Source: Paenibacillus sp. FSL R10-2782
GTDB lineage: Bacteria > Bacillota > Bacilli > Paenibacillales > Paenibacillaceae
Reading direction: 5' to 3'
NCBI RefSeq assembly: GCF_038592985.1
Contig: NZ_CP151951.1
Span: 611,001 to 675,000, forward strand
DNA length: 64,000 nt
Part shown: positions 9,024-17,735 of the stretch, piece by piece
How positions within the stretch are numbered: position 1 is the stretch's first letter
How the letters are laid out: every line of letters starts with the position of its first letter
Notes under the pieces: generated by a model
Databases searched by the model: none
Told to the model about the DNA's origin: nothing
The model's input: the letters and a program-made list of their open reading frames with translations, nothing else
Position numbers and translations under genes: made by a program

Positions 9024-9734
9024 GTGGAGCGTAAAGCGGTCGTTGTGGGTGCAACGGGGCTTGTCGGGGGTTATGTTGTACGGGAGCTGCTGGTGCAAAA
9101 GGAATACAGCCGCGTCATGGTTGTGGGCAGACGTCCGCTGGAAATCAAGCATCCCAAGCTGGAGCAGGCACTCATCGACTGGGAGCAGCCGCAGGAAGCG
9201 GCGTCTGCCTTCGAGGGGGTTGCTGATGTTTTTTGCTGCCTCGGGACGACGATGAAAAAGGCTGGTTCCAAGGAGCAGTTTCGTCAGGTGGATCTGGACT
9301 ATCCGGTTCTGACCGCCCGGTTGGGCAAAGAGGCCGGTGCGGTGCAGATGCTCGCTATCTCCTCAATGGGAGCGGACCCGGAATCGCGCGTGTTTTACAA
9401 CCGTACGAAGGGTGAGGCTGAGGAGGCACTTGCCGATATTGGCTTGCCTGCGTTGCATCTGTTCCGTCCGTCGCTGATTTTAGGCACAAGGTCCGAACGT
9501 CGTTTTGGCGAAGCCGTCGCGGCTGTCGTGATGAAGGCACTTGATGGCGTGATGACGGGCAAACTGGCTTCCTACCGCGCCATCCCGGCCTCGGTGATCG
9601 CACGGGCTATGGTACGAATCGCTCTCGCGCATGCGAGCGGCGTACATATTTATCCGAATGAAATCATTCGGGTCATCGGAGCTGAGCTGACACCCGGTGA
9701 GGATGATTCAGGGACAGAGCGTAACAGTCATTAA
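9024..9734 (+). CDS. NAD(P)-binding Rossmann protein, HTATIP2/TIP30-like
   Basis: A 236-residue atypical short-chain dehydrogenase. The dinucleotide-binding motif GATGLVGGYV sits at the N-terminus, with CCLGTTMKKAGS and an active-site-like YNRTKGEAE (YxxxK). The closest family is TIP30/YwnB-like oxidoreductases; the substrate is unknown. The GTG start is well supported by AAGGAGGT six bases upstream. It lies 51 bases after the kinase gene, so cotranscription is possible. Confidence 0.82.
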   Translation: MERKAVVVGATGLVGGYVVRELLVQKEYSRVMVVGRRPLEIKHPKLEQALIDWEQPQEAASAFEGVADVFCCLGTTMKKAGSKEQFRQVDLDYPVLTARLGKEAGAVQMLAISSMGADPESRVFYNRTKGEAEEALADIGLPALHLFRPSLILGTRSERRFGEAVAAVVMKALDGVMTGKLASYRAIPASVIARAMVRIALAHASGVHIYPNEIIRVIGAELTPGEDDSGTERNSH

Positions 9735-9761
9735 TACGGAATAGTGGCTTTGGACTTACCG

Positions 9762-9770
9762 TGCTATAAT
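9762..9770 (+). promoter_or_regulatory. Extended -10 promoter element of ridA
   Basis: TGCTATAAT is a consensus extended -10, 38 bases before the ridA start. There is no clear -35. The same nine bases form the promoter at 4686. Confidence 0.55.
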
Positions 9771-9807
9771 ACGGAGAATCAGCATCAGGAAGGAGAATTC
9801 AACCCAT

Positions 9808-10188
9808 ATGAAAAAAACAATTGCCACTGAAAAAGCGCCCGGCGCTATTGGGCCCTATAGCCAGGCTGTAGAGGCGGGCGGTTTTATTTACACCTCGGGA
9901 CAGCTTGGACTGAATCCGGCGACAGGTGAGTTTGGTAAGGATGTACAGGAGCAGGCTCGTCTGTCCTTGAGCAACGTACAAGCTATTCTGGAAGCGGCTG
10001 GAAGCAGCCTGAACCAAGTTGTGAAAGCGACCGTATTCCTGAAAGATATGAACGACTTTGTCAGTGTAAATGAAGTGTACAGCTCTTTCTTCGAGCAGCC
10101 GTATCCGGCTCGTAGTGCGGTGGAGGTAGCACGTCTGCCGAAGGATGCGCTGGTAGAGATTGAAGTTATCGCCCTGAAAGGCGAATAG
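9808..10188 (+). CDS. ridA: RidA family enamine/imine deaminase
   Basis: A 126-residue YjgF/YER057c/UK114 protein that hydrolyses reactive 2-aminoacrylate and related imines from PLP enzymes. Visible signatures are APGAIGPYSQAV, YTSGQLGLNP, the Arg-containing PARSAVEVARLPKDALVEIEVIA with the substrate-binding Arg, and the C-terminal acidic residue. Length and sequence match the family (YabJ-like) fully. AAGGAG lies upstream of ATG. It is flanked by an extended -10 promoter and a strong bidirectional terminator, so it is probably a single-gene unit. Confidence 0.95.
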   Translation: MKKTIATEKAPGAIGPYSQAVEAGGFIYTSGQLGLNPATGEFGKDVQEQARLSLSNVQAILEAAGSSLNQVVKATVFLKDMNDFVSVNEVYSSFFEQPYPARSAVEVARLPKDALVEIEVIALKGE

Positions 10189-10198
10189 GCTACAGGAA

Positions 10199-10252
10199 CA
10201 GAAAAGAACTTCCAAAATCCACACTTGATGTAGAAATGGAAGTTCTTTTCTG
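10199..10252. terminator. Bidirectional terminator between ridA and the TspO-like gene
   Basis: Perfect 15-base arms at 10199-10213 and 10238-10252, with T-rich 3' sides on both strands. It serves the two convergent genes. Confidence 0.8.
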
Positions 10253-10278
10253 CGTGTGTTATACGTGATGAGATTCTT

Positions 10279-11034
10279 TTAGTCCCGGTCCCGGTTACGG
10301 GCAAAGAACAGCCATAGCGAGTATACCAGGATGATTGCGGCCAGAATGAATGCAGCCAGCCGCACGTTTTCATTGCTTGGATGCTCGATGGCGATGGCGA
10401 CATAAGCCCACACAAACACAAGTGGATAAATGCTGTCACGATACGGGAAGCTGACCATGATGGCGAGCACAGTACCAATGACCAGGATGATGATCGCCCA
10501 GGTAGTATCGCTGATCCCCCAGCCGCTCCATTCGTTCTTTTTCAGTGCCACCGTGATGTTGATGATCGTAGCGACGGTTACCCAGCCAAGGTTCAGACTG
10601 AACGGCAGCTTAACGAACCACATTTCCCCGAGGGTGGGTTGCGGCGTACGAGTGCGTACATATACGACAGCCAGAGAGAGCAAGTAAAGTATAATGACGA
10701 TCACACACAACTCTACATATACATACTGCCACAAAAAAATCCAGATGATGTTAAAGATGCAGCTTAAAATAAAGAAAATCCCGATAGACTGGACGCTCGT
10801 CTTGTTTTGTCCTGCCGATGTGGCCTGATACACAACAAAACAGCCCAGCAGCAAGTAAATAACCGACCAGATGGAAAAGGCATAACCCGCAGGTGTCAGC
10901 AAAGTAGGATACATGTTGGATACAGCAGCAGTGCTTCTTCCGCCGATGGGCAGTGTGGAAGCCAGAATGTTAACGACGATGACAGCAATAAATGCAAGGA
11001 TATTCCACCATTTGAATGGGTGACTTCGTGACAT
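10279..11034 (-). CDS. TspO/MBR-like tryptophan-rich membrane protein
   Basis: A 251-residue protein with seven or so hydrophobic helices. The segment LTPAGYAFSIWSVIYLLLG and later WFVKLPFSLNLGWVTVA recall the TspO/MBR family, which binds porphyrins or steroids. It is about 90 residues longer than classical five-helix TspO, placing it in the extended group common in Gram-positives. ATG 11034 is chosen because AGGAGGAG lies just upstream; earlier in-frame codons lack such a site. The role is unknown. Confidence 0.75.
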   Translation of the reverse strand: MSRSHPFKWWNILAFIAVIVVNILASTLPIGGRSTAAVSNMYPTLLTPAGYAFSIWSVIYLLLGCFVVYQATSAGQNKTSVQSIGIFFILSCIFNIIWIFLWQYVYVELCVIVIILYLLSLAVVYVRTRTPQPTLGEMWFVKLPFSLNLGWVTVATIINITVALKKNEWSGWGISDTTWAIIILVIGTVLAIMVSFPYRDSIYPLVFVWAYVAIAIEHPSNENVRLAAFILAAIILVYSLWLFFARNRDRD

Positions 11035-11228
11035 AGGGGCATCTCCTCCTATATGAATCATAAACCGTGGAATGACCGACTGGTCACCATCTTCTACTAT
11101 GAATATACCCACTTTGCTTCCAAACAAGTCCTATCTGCAAAAAGTTTCACGATACAGGAAGAATGAATAGTGGCACAGCATTGAGATAGCTAAAACGCTG
11201 TCAGGCAGGAGGACTAAACGGGAACTAT

Positions 11229-11257
11229 TTGACTTTATATGAACTTATTATTATACT
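11229..11257 (+). promoter_or_regulatory. SigA promoter upstream of the old-yellow-enzyme gene
   Basis: TTGACT (11229-11234), a 17-base spacer, and TATACT (11252-11257). The predicted leader is about 145 bases long and contains the inverted repeat at 11329-11362. Confidence 0.65.
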
Positions 11258-11328
11258 GTGGTTGTTGAAGCCACTGTATTTAAGTAAGCAATTACACATG
11301 CTTCATGAGTAAAGTAAACTAAAGTAAA

Positions 11329-11362
11329 GTTACCTTGAATTCGTATTCGGTATCATGGTAAC
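11329..11362. promoter_or_regulatory. Inverted repeat, candidate operator for the oxidoreductase gene
   Basis: GTTACCTTGA at 11329-11338 is mirrored by TCATGGTAAC at 11353-11362 (9 of 10) across 14 bases. It lies 47 bases before the gene start, where a redox- or electrophile-sensing repressor could act. No matching regulator is adjacent. Confidence 0.45.
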
Positions 11363-11409
11363 AGCTTATATCCGTCTGATCTGATTTCATTTAAAGGAGA
11401 GAATACCCA

Positions 11410-12534
11410 ATGAATCCGAAATATAAACCGTTATTTGAAGCTTTTACCTTGCCATCCGGCGTTACATTGAAAAATCGTATTACGATGGCACCTATGACCA
11501 ACTTTGCGTCTCATGAAAATGGTGAGGTCAGTGACCAGGAGTTGGCTTACTACCGTGAACGTTCCGGCGGTGTAGGTGCGGTCATTACCGCTTGCGTGTA
11601 CGTGACTCCAGATGGTAAAGGCTTTGTAAATGAGTTTGGTGCGGACAAGGATGAAATGATTCCGAGCCTGCGCCGTCTGGCTGACACGATTCATCAGGAG
11701 GGTGCAAAAGCGATTCTGCAAATTTATCATGGCGGTCGTTTGTGCCCACCGGATCAAATACCGGATGGACAGCCGATCAGCGCAAGCGCGGTTGCTGAGG
11801 AAAAAGAAGGCGCACCTGTGCCGCGTGAAATGACCACCGATGATATTCACCGTGTTATCCGTGCCTATGGCGAAGCGACTCGCCGCGCGATTGAAGCGGG
11901 CTATGACGGTGTCGAGCTTCACGGCGCGAACGGTTATCTGATGCAGCAGTTCTTCTCCCCGCATTCCAACCTTCGTACCGACGAATGGGGAGGAAGCCTT
12001 GAGAAACGCTTGACCTTCCCGCTGGCGGTTGTTCATGAAGTGAAGAAAGTGATCGCAGAGCATGCGAAGCAGCCGTTCGTTTTCGGCTATCGCTTGTCTC
12101 CCGAAGAGGGACACACGCCAGGCATTACATTGGACGATACGCTCGTGCTCGTAGACCGCTTGGCGGATCAAGGGCTGGATTACCTGCATATCTCCGTTAA
12201 TCATTTCTTCGGCGGGTCCATTCGTGACCGCAGTGCAGAACAATCTCGTACCGTTATCATTCATGAAAAGGTAGGTGACCGTGTGCCTGTCATGGGCGTC
12301 GGCTCGCTGAATATGCCGGACGAAGCTCTCGGCGCACTGGAGACAGGTGTACCGCTGGTTTCACTGGGACGTCCGCTTCTGATGGAGCCGCAATGGGTTC
12401 AGAAGGTGCAAAACGGAACAGAAGATACGATCCGCACGACATTGTCCAAGCAAGCTCAACAGGAACTGGTCATTCCAGACTACCTGTGGGGTGCGTTGAC
12501 GACGATACCTGGCTGGATGCCTGTTACAGACTAA
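11410..12534 (+). CDS. Old yellow enzyme-type NADH:flavin oxidoreductase (YqiG-like)
   Basis: A 374-residue FMN-dependent TIM-barrel ene-reductase. The N-terminus (PLFEAFTLPSGVTLKNRITMAPMTNFA), the active-site region LHGANGYLMQQFFSPHSNLRTDEWGG and the phosphate-binding C-terminal segment VSLGRPLLMEP identify the OYE superfamily. Length fits YqiG-type single-domain members without an iron-sulfur cluster. It likely reduces unsaturated carbonyls or nitro compounds and may be induced by electrophiles, as the upstream inverted repeat hints. AAAGGAGAG lies upstream of ATG. Confidence 0.92.
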   Translation: MNPKYKPLFEAFTLPSGVTLKNRITMAPMTNFASHENGEVSDQELAYYRERSGGVGAVITACVYVTPDGKGFVNEFGADKDEMIPSLRRLADTIHQEGAKAILQIYHGGRLCPPDQIPDGQPISASAVAEEKEGAPVPREMTTDDIHRVIRAYGEATRRAIEAGYDGVELHGANGYLMQQFFSPHSNLRTDEWGGSLEKRLTFPLAVVHEVKKVIAEHAKQPFVFGYRLSPEEGHTPGITLDDTLVLVDRLADQGLDYLHISVNHFFGGSIRDRSAEQSRTVIIHEKVGDRVPVMGVGSLNMPDEALGALETGVPLVSLGRPLLMEPQWVQKVQNGTEDTIRTTLSKQAQQELVIPDYLWGALTTIPGWMPVTD

Positions 12535-12562
12535 ATCCCGAATGAAATGGATGATAATACCG

Positions 12563-12601
12563 ATAATACCCTGGGTTGCTTCCATACACCCAGGGTATTA
12601 T
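12563..12601. repeat. Perfect 14-base inverted repeat without T tract
   Basis: Arms 12563-12576 and 12588-12601 are perfect complements around an 11-base loop. There is no T run on either side, so it may stop transcription poorly. It could act as an mRNA-end stabiliser after the oxidoreductase gene or as a control element before the acetyltransferase gene. Confidence 0.7.
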
Positions 12602-12653
12602 ACTGTTCTGTGGCTGCATGCATACGAAAAACAGAGAAAGAAGGAAAATGATA

Positions 12654-13241
12654 ATGTTACATGAAGCTAATGGTTTGTTCTCAATAGAGTCCACCCATCC
12701 GGGGCTACAGATTCGTCTTTTACAAGTAAGTGATGCAGAACGATTATTGGAGATTAGACGCGAAAATTTTGATTTTTTTAAGCCATTTGAGCCGGAACGG
12801 CCTGAAATTTACTTTACGCTGGAGGAACAGGCCCGCCTGATCTCCATTGGCCTTGAGGCTGCTCAAGCCGGGCAGGGATATACGTTTGGACTTTTTTTGC
12901 CGGAAAAGGATAAGCTGATCGGCAGAATGGAGCTATCAGGCGTAGCCAGAGGCCCTTTTCAAAATGCGAATCTAGGGTACTTCGTAGATCCTGCACATCA
13001 CGGACAAGGCTACGCTACCTCAGCAGTAAAGGATATTGTACGTTACGCCATCAATGAATTGGGATTGCACCGCATTCAGGCCGGGGTTATGCCAAGAAAT
13101 ACGCCATCCAATCGAGTAATGGAAAAGGCCGGATTTCGCCAGGAAGGGCTGGCTTTGAACTATTTGAAAATTAATGGTGTCTGGGAAGATCATGTGCTGT
13201 ATGCGCTAACGGCTGAGGATCTACAGAATGGCGTCTTCTGA
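12654..13241 (+). CDS. GNAT acetyltransferase, RimJ/RimL type
   Basis: A 195-residue N-acetyltransferase. Motif A is LGYFVDPAHHGQGYATSAVKDIV, with the acetyl-CoA pyrophosphate-binding QGYAT, and motif B is GLHRIQAGVMPRNTPSNRVMEKAGF, both typical of RimJ/RimL/YdaF proteins. The acceptor is unknown. ATG 12654 is best spaced from AAGGA (12641-12645); ATG 12648 is too close. Its last 71 bases overlap the convergent response-regulator gene. Confidence 0.88.
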   Translation: MLHEANGLFSIESTHPGLQIRLLQVSDAERLLEIRRENFDFFKPFEPERPEIYFTLEEQARLISIGLEAAQAGQGYTFGLFLPEKDKLIGRMELSGVARGPFQNANLGYFVDPAHHGQGYATSAVKDIVRYAINELGLHRIQAGVMPRNTPSNRVMEKAGFRQEGLALNYLKINGVWEDHVLYALTAEDLQNGVF

Positions 13242-14826
13242 ACTCGCCGGGTGTTACGCCCTCCAGTTTTTTGAATACCTTGCCAAAATATTTTTCGTCC
13301 TGATAACCAACCATACCGGCAATATGATGAAGGCGGAGCTTGTCATTTAACAGCAGCAGCTTCGCTTTGTCCATCCTGATCCGACATAGATACTCGGACA
13401 GATTAACGCCGTATTCCTGCTTGAATTTACGAGAAATATATTCTCGACTGAGATAAAAACGGCTCGCCATATCCTGTAGGGAAATGTCCTCATCGTAATG
13501 AGCATCCAGAAAGCGGGCAATATCACGGATAACAGGATTGCTGGGGCTATGGCTTGGTGTAAGGGCCTGCCCGGCTGCCAGCAGTCGGTTTTCGATCTGC
13601 TTCTGCCATAGACTCAGGGATAGCGAGCCCCGGTTGTCGATCGGCAGTGCAGGGATAGAGCCGTGCTCGTCTGCCAGTTCCTCGTCCGCTGCATCTCCGG
13701 GTCTGTCATTCAGCCAACGGGCCAGCATCCAGTCCAACTCCTGATTCCAGCCGACCAGCTGCTCAGCTGTAAGCGAAGGCAGCTCGGCTGCGGCTGATAT
13801 CCAGCGGCCAGCCGCCGCAGCTATACGACTGGCGTTGCAGCTAAGCGCACTAAGCCGAAGCTCTTCCTCCATCTCGGGTAGCTGGGGAAGACGCACCGCT
13901 TGTCGTGCTAGAGAGCTGTTGTGCAGCCAGTCTGCTGCTTGCAGCACATCTCGTTTCCACAGTGCTTGCCGTGCTTCCTGGTAGGCTGTGGCCGCCGCCA
14001 CGGGAAAGGCACCGAAAGAGCCGATTCCGATGTGCATATAGCACCGCAACGCCGTTCTTATCCCAGTGTGGATATCCTGCAAGAGCAGCGGCCAGCGGGA
14101 CGGTTCGCCCCAATACAGCAGAATAATTTCGTCCATGCGCTCCAGATGGCGGAACGCAATCCCGGTTTGGTAATTCCCAAGAAACTCGTTGCAGATGTTC
14201 ATCAGGGAAAAGCCCAGAAGCGTGTGCCGCGTCTTGTATTTGTCCAGCATGTCGGCATCCAGTTGAGTGGTGCTCATCACCGCTGCATTGCACATATGAA
14301 TAGCCGCAGGAAGATGCAGTTCCTCACGTAAAGGCGTGATGGAAAGATTCGCCGTACCGGACACCAGCTCGGTCAGGAGCTTGTCGGCATAGTGCGGTCT
14401 CATCCGGTTCACCTCAATGGCCTGCATCGTATGCCTGTTCCGGTCTTGCTCCGCTGTCTGCCAGGCTTGAGTGGCTTTGGTTAAAGCCTCGTTAATCTCC
14501 ACCGGGTCCACAGGTTTGAGAATATAGTCCATGCCTCCCCGACGGATGACCTGCCGGACCAGCTCAAAATCATCATAGCCGCTGACCACCACGACTCGGG
14601 TCGCGGGGGAATTCACCTGAATCCACTCCATCAGGGCCACCCCGTCCTTGCCTGGCATCCGCATATCCGTGAGTACAACAGGTGGCGAAAGGGCGGTGAT
14701 GACCTCAATCGCCTGATCGCCCGATTCAGCTTCAATGACCTCAGTCACGCCACAAGCTTCCCAATGTACAAGCATTCGAATGGCATGGCGCACATGCTTT
14801 TCATCATCCACAATCAGGACCTTCAT
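13171..14826 (-). CDS. YesN-like AraC-type response regulator
   Basis: A 551-residue transcription factor. The N-terminal receiver domain has MKVLIVDDEKH, the phospho-acceptor Asp in VVLTDMRMPGKDG, and the conserved Lys in YILKPVDP. A long linker follows, then two AraC helix-turn-helix units at the C-terminus (ISLQDMASRFYLSREYISRKF and HIAGMVGYQDEKYFGKVFKK). It pairs with the YesM-type kinase encoded six bases upstream and probably activates the divergent sugar ABC genes. The 3' end overlaps the convergent GNAT gene by 71 bases. Confidence 0.92.
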   Translation of the reverse strand: MKVLIVDDEKHVRHAIRMLVHWEACGVTEVIEAESGDQAIEVITALSPPVVLTDMRMPGKDGVALMEWIQVNSPATRVVVVSGYDDFELVRQVIRRGGMDYILKPVDPVEINEALTKATQAWQTAEQDRNRHTMQAIEVNRMRPHYADKLLTELVSGTANLSITPLREELHLPAAIHMCNAAVMSTTQLDADMLDKYKTRHTLLGFSLMNICNEFLGNYQTGIAFRHLERMDEIILLYWGEPSRWPLLLQDIHTGIRTALRCYMHIGIGSFGAFPVAAATAYQEARQALWKRDVLQAADWLHNSSLARQAVRLPQLPEMEEELRLSALSCNASRIAAAAGRWISAAAELPSLTAEQLVGWNQELDWMLARWLNDRPGDAADEELADEHGSIPALPIDNRGSLSLSLWQKQIENRLLAAGQALTPSHSPSNPVIRDIARFLDAHYDEDISLQDMASRFYLSREYISRKFKQEYGVNLSEYLCRIRMDKAKLLLLNDKLRLHHIAGMVGYQDEKYFGKVFKKLEGVTPGEFRRRHSVDPQPLAHTAHDLPRHH

Positions 14827-14832
14827 GACAGG

Positions 14833-16647
14833 TCACTCTCCCTTAATATGAATTTCGGTATGAGCTTCGGTACGAATTTCGAGTGTATAACGAACGCCAT
14901 GAGGCAGAATATTGTCTACATACAGGGTATTAGACCCGTCTTCGGAGTGAAGCTGGATCCGCAGCAGCACATTACGGAGTCCGATAGAATCCGACTTGTC
15001 GGTGTTCGGTTCCTCATAGGCCTTCAGCGGACGTTTCAACATATGTTGGAGCTGCTCCAGCTCAGCCTGCGGAATCGACATTCCATTATTTTCTACTGTA
15101 ATCTTCAAGATTCCTTCCCGAATCCGCCAGCCTGCAATGCGAATTTCACCATGTCCCAGCCGCGGATCAGCACCGTGTTTAAAGTAATTTTCCACTAATG
15201 GCTGAAGAATCATTTTGGGCACCTGATCATCTAGGATTCCATCTTCCCATTGGTAAGTAACCTCTAGTTGCTCGCCAAAGCGTTCTTTTTGCAAATCAAG
15301 ATATTGCTTTACGTGCTCGGCCTCTTCCTTGAGAGTGACGACTGTATGATCCCGCATGTTATAGCGCAGCATTTTGGCAAGAGAAGACAGTAGGGAATAG
15401 ATTCTTGGCACCTCATGTTGTAGAGCCAGCGTTCCGATAGACTGTAGCGTATTGTATAAAAAATGAGGATTAATCTGCGCTTGAAGCGCTTTTAATTGAT
15501 GTGTCTTATTCGCCAGTTCGAGCTTGTATTCTTGTAAAATGAGGTTGTTGATCGTATCCATCATCTGTCGGAAGCGGCGTGACAGCACTCCGATCTCATC
15601 ATTGCTCATGGCCCGAATATCTACATCCAGTTGACCGGACTGAATCTGGTTTATGTAGCGGGTCAGTCGCTTGATGGGCTCTGTGATTTTGATGGAAATC
15701 CATAAGGTGGCGACAATGACGAGCAGCAACGCTGCGCCTGTAATGATTGCATTGATCTGGGTCAGGCGGGTGGCTCGTAAATAAAGCGTGTGATTAGGAA
15801 TTTTCTTAACGAGCGTCCAGCCTGACAGGCTGGCATCCAGCTTGCCGTATACCTGCAATGCTGTATCGTCTTCAATAACACCGTGCTCGCTTTCTTTAGA
15901 AATTCGATTAAGCAGGCCAGATTCCTTCCAGTGTGTTCCAATCGCCTCTTCCTGTCCACTATATATGATCGTTCCGTTCCGGTCGACCAAAAACAGCTCC
16001 TCTGTATCTGCATCATACAATTGACGGCAAATACTGCGCAGCGGCTCCAGACGAACATCCATTGCAAGCACCCCAAGTGTCTCTGAGGAAGGAATGTTCC
16101 GAATCGCTCGATGGAGTGTAAATACCTGCCGCTGTGTGTCGTGTTCTGCATAGGAAACCGCTGAAAAGCCGTACAATTGCTTCGTATGTGAAGGCTGGAT
16201 GAACAATCCGGAAGAGCCGTATTGAATGGAGCTGGTATAGGGCGCCAGCCGGAATTCCCGTAAAGGGACCGTGCTAGTAATTAGCGTAGATTGCCTGGCC
16301 TCAAAAGAGTGCAAATATACCTGGTCGATGCCAGACGAAGCATTCATCATCGTTTGCAGTGTGGTATAAATTTCGGCAACGGCCCGGTAATCATTCGGAA
16401 TTTTAGCCAGATTGCGCAGGAAATGAGGATCATTATAGACTCCGAGGGATGCGCGGTTTAGTCCCTGTAAATAATTATCCAGATTCGTAATGCCCTGGAA
16501 AATAAGCCGTTCATTTTCTTGTGTGGCCTGCTCTCGCAAGGATTGCTTGGTAAGAAGGAAGGTCATGGTCATCGATAGCAGCAGCGGCAGAGTAACTGCA
16601 ATTAAGAGAAACCAGATCAGACGAGAACGAATGCTGTGGAATTTCAA
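14833..16647 (-). CDS. YesM-like sensor histidine kinase
   Basis: A 604-residue membrane kinase. A first helix (about 11-30), an extracellular Cache-like sensor (about 35-280) and a second helix near residue 300 are followed by HAMP (ITEPIKRLTRYINQIQSG). The His_kinase domain has the phospho-acceptor His in QAQINPHFLYNTLQSIG, then an ATPase domain. This family senses extracellular sugars or the matching binding protein. It is translated just ahead of the response regulator and is divergent from the ABC transporter, the usual arrangement for carbohydrate uptake. Confidence 0.92.
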   Translation of the reverse strand: MKFHSIRSRLIWFLLIAVTLPLLLSMTMTFLLTKQSLREQATQENERLIFQGITNLDNYLQGLNRASLGVYNDPHFLRNLAKIPNDYRAVAEIYTTLQTMMNASSGIDQVYLHSFEARQSTLITSTVPLREFRLAPYTSSIQYGSSGLFIQPSHTKQLYGFSAVSYAEHDTQRQVFTLHRAIRNIPSSETLGVLAMDVRLEPLRSICRQLYDADTEELFLVDRNGTIIYSGQEEAIGTHWKESGLLNRISKESEHGVIEDDTALQVYGKLDASLSGWTLVKKIPNHTLYLRATRLTQINAIITGAALLLVIVATLWISIKITEPIKRLTRYINQIQSGQLDVDIRAMSNDEIGVLSRRFRQMMDTINNLILQEYKLELANKTHQLKALQAQINPHFLYNTLQSIGTLALQHEVPRIYSLLSSLAKMLRYNMRDHTVVTLKEEAEHVKQYLDLQKERFGEQLEVTYQWEDGILDDQVPKMILQPLVENYFKHGADPRLGHGEIRIAGWRIREGILKITVENNGMSIPQAELEQLQHMLKRPLKAYEEPNTDKSDSIGLRNVLLRIQLHSEDGSNTLYVDNILPHGVRYTLEIRTEAHTEIHIKGE

Positions 16648-16853
16648 TGCGAATAGCTCCTTTCACAAATTCAAGGCAAGTCGGAGGTCAATATTTTCCC
16701 CCTGAATGGTTCACGATCTTGCGTGTTCTCTAGAGCGCTTATTCGACATAATGAACATGTGAACCGCAAATCGAATGGTCAAAGCGTCCATGCTGCTTAA
16801 GGAAGCCGTAAGGAGCGCTCCAGACACCAACAGACAACAAAGGGGGGATCGGC

Positions 16854-17735
16854 TTGAACCGTGCCAAATCGTCGCAATGGCTCCAGCAATGGATTTTCGT
16901 AGGGCCGTCGACGTTATTTTTCGTTATCATTATTGTAATCCCTTTCATGCTAGGAATGTACTATTCTTTTACAGAGTGGAATGGAGTTGCTAATCAGGCG
17001 AAGTGGGTCGGATTGGATAATTTCAGTCACATTTTACTGGATGATGACAAGTTTAGGACAGCGTTCTGGTTTACGGTCCGTTTTACGGTGATTGGAGTAG
17101 TGGCTGCGAATATGATTGGTTTTTTGCTGGCGTATTTTTTAACCAAGCCGCTGAAGACCAAAAATGTGCTGAGGACTATTTTTTTCATGCCTAATGTGAT
17201 TGGAGGGCTGTTGCTGGGATTTATCTGGCAGTTTATTTTCGTCAAAGGATTTGCGGCGATTGGGGAAAGTACGGGCTTGTCTTTCTTCAATCTGCCCTGG
17301 CTGGGAGATGAGATCACGGCTTTCTGGGGTATTGTGATCGTGTTTATCTGGCAAACCGCCGGATATTTGATGGTTATCTACATCTCTTCCCTGACCAATG
17401 TACCTCGGGATATGCTGGAGGCAGCCGAAATTGACGGAGCGAGTCGGATGCAAATATTAAGGTCAATTATACTGCCCTTGATCATGCCTGCCGTTACGGT
17501 ATGTCTTTTCCTGGCGATCTCGTGGTCATTTAAAATGTTCGATCTCAATTTGTCACTGACCAAAGGGGGGCCCTTCGGTTCCACGGAATCGGTCGCACTT
17601 AATATTTATAACGAGGCGTTTGTGAATAATCGTTATGGGCTGGGGACGGCCAAAGCACTCATATTCTTTATCATTGTTGCGCTTGTTACGAGCCTTCAGG
17701 TGCGTTTGACAAAAAGCCGGGAGGTGGAGGCGTAA
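16854..17735 (+). CDS. Carbohydrate ABC transporter permease (MalF/UgpA type)
   Basis: A 293-residue inner-membrane permease with six helices. The EAA loop that contacts the ATPase reads DMLEAAEIDGASRMQILRSIILPLIMP. TTG start is supported by AAGGGGGG upstream. It is the first gene of a three-gene unit (permease, permease, binding protein). The ATPase is missing and is probably a shared MsmK/UgpC-type subunit encoded elsewhere. Confidence 0.93.
   Translation: MNRAKSSQWLQQWIFVGPSTLFFVIIIVIPFMLGMYYSFTEWNGVANQAKWVGLDNFSHILLDDDKFRTAFWFTVRFTVIGVVAANMIGFLLAYFLTKPLKTKNVLRTIFFMPNVIGGLLLGFIWQFIFVKGFAAIGESTGLSFFNLPWLGDEITAFWGIVIVFIWQTAGYLMVIYISSLTNVPRDMLEAAEIDGASRMQILRSIILPLIMPAVTVCLFLAISWSFKMFDLNLSLTKGGPFGSTESVALNIYNEAFVNNRYGLGTAKALIFFIIVALVTSLQVRLTKSREVEA

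Noticed and set aside
13850..14293. 147-codon minus-strand ORF within the YesN-like gene
   Set aside because: It lies in a different frame of the response-regulator gene on the same strand, with no independent start signal or recognisable fold.
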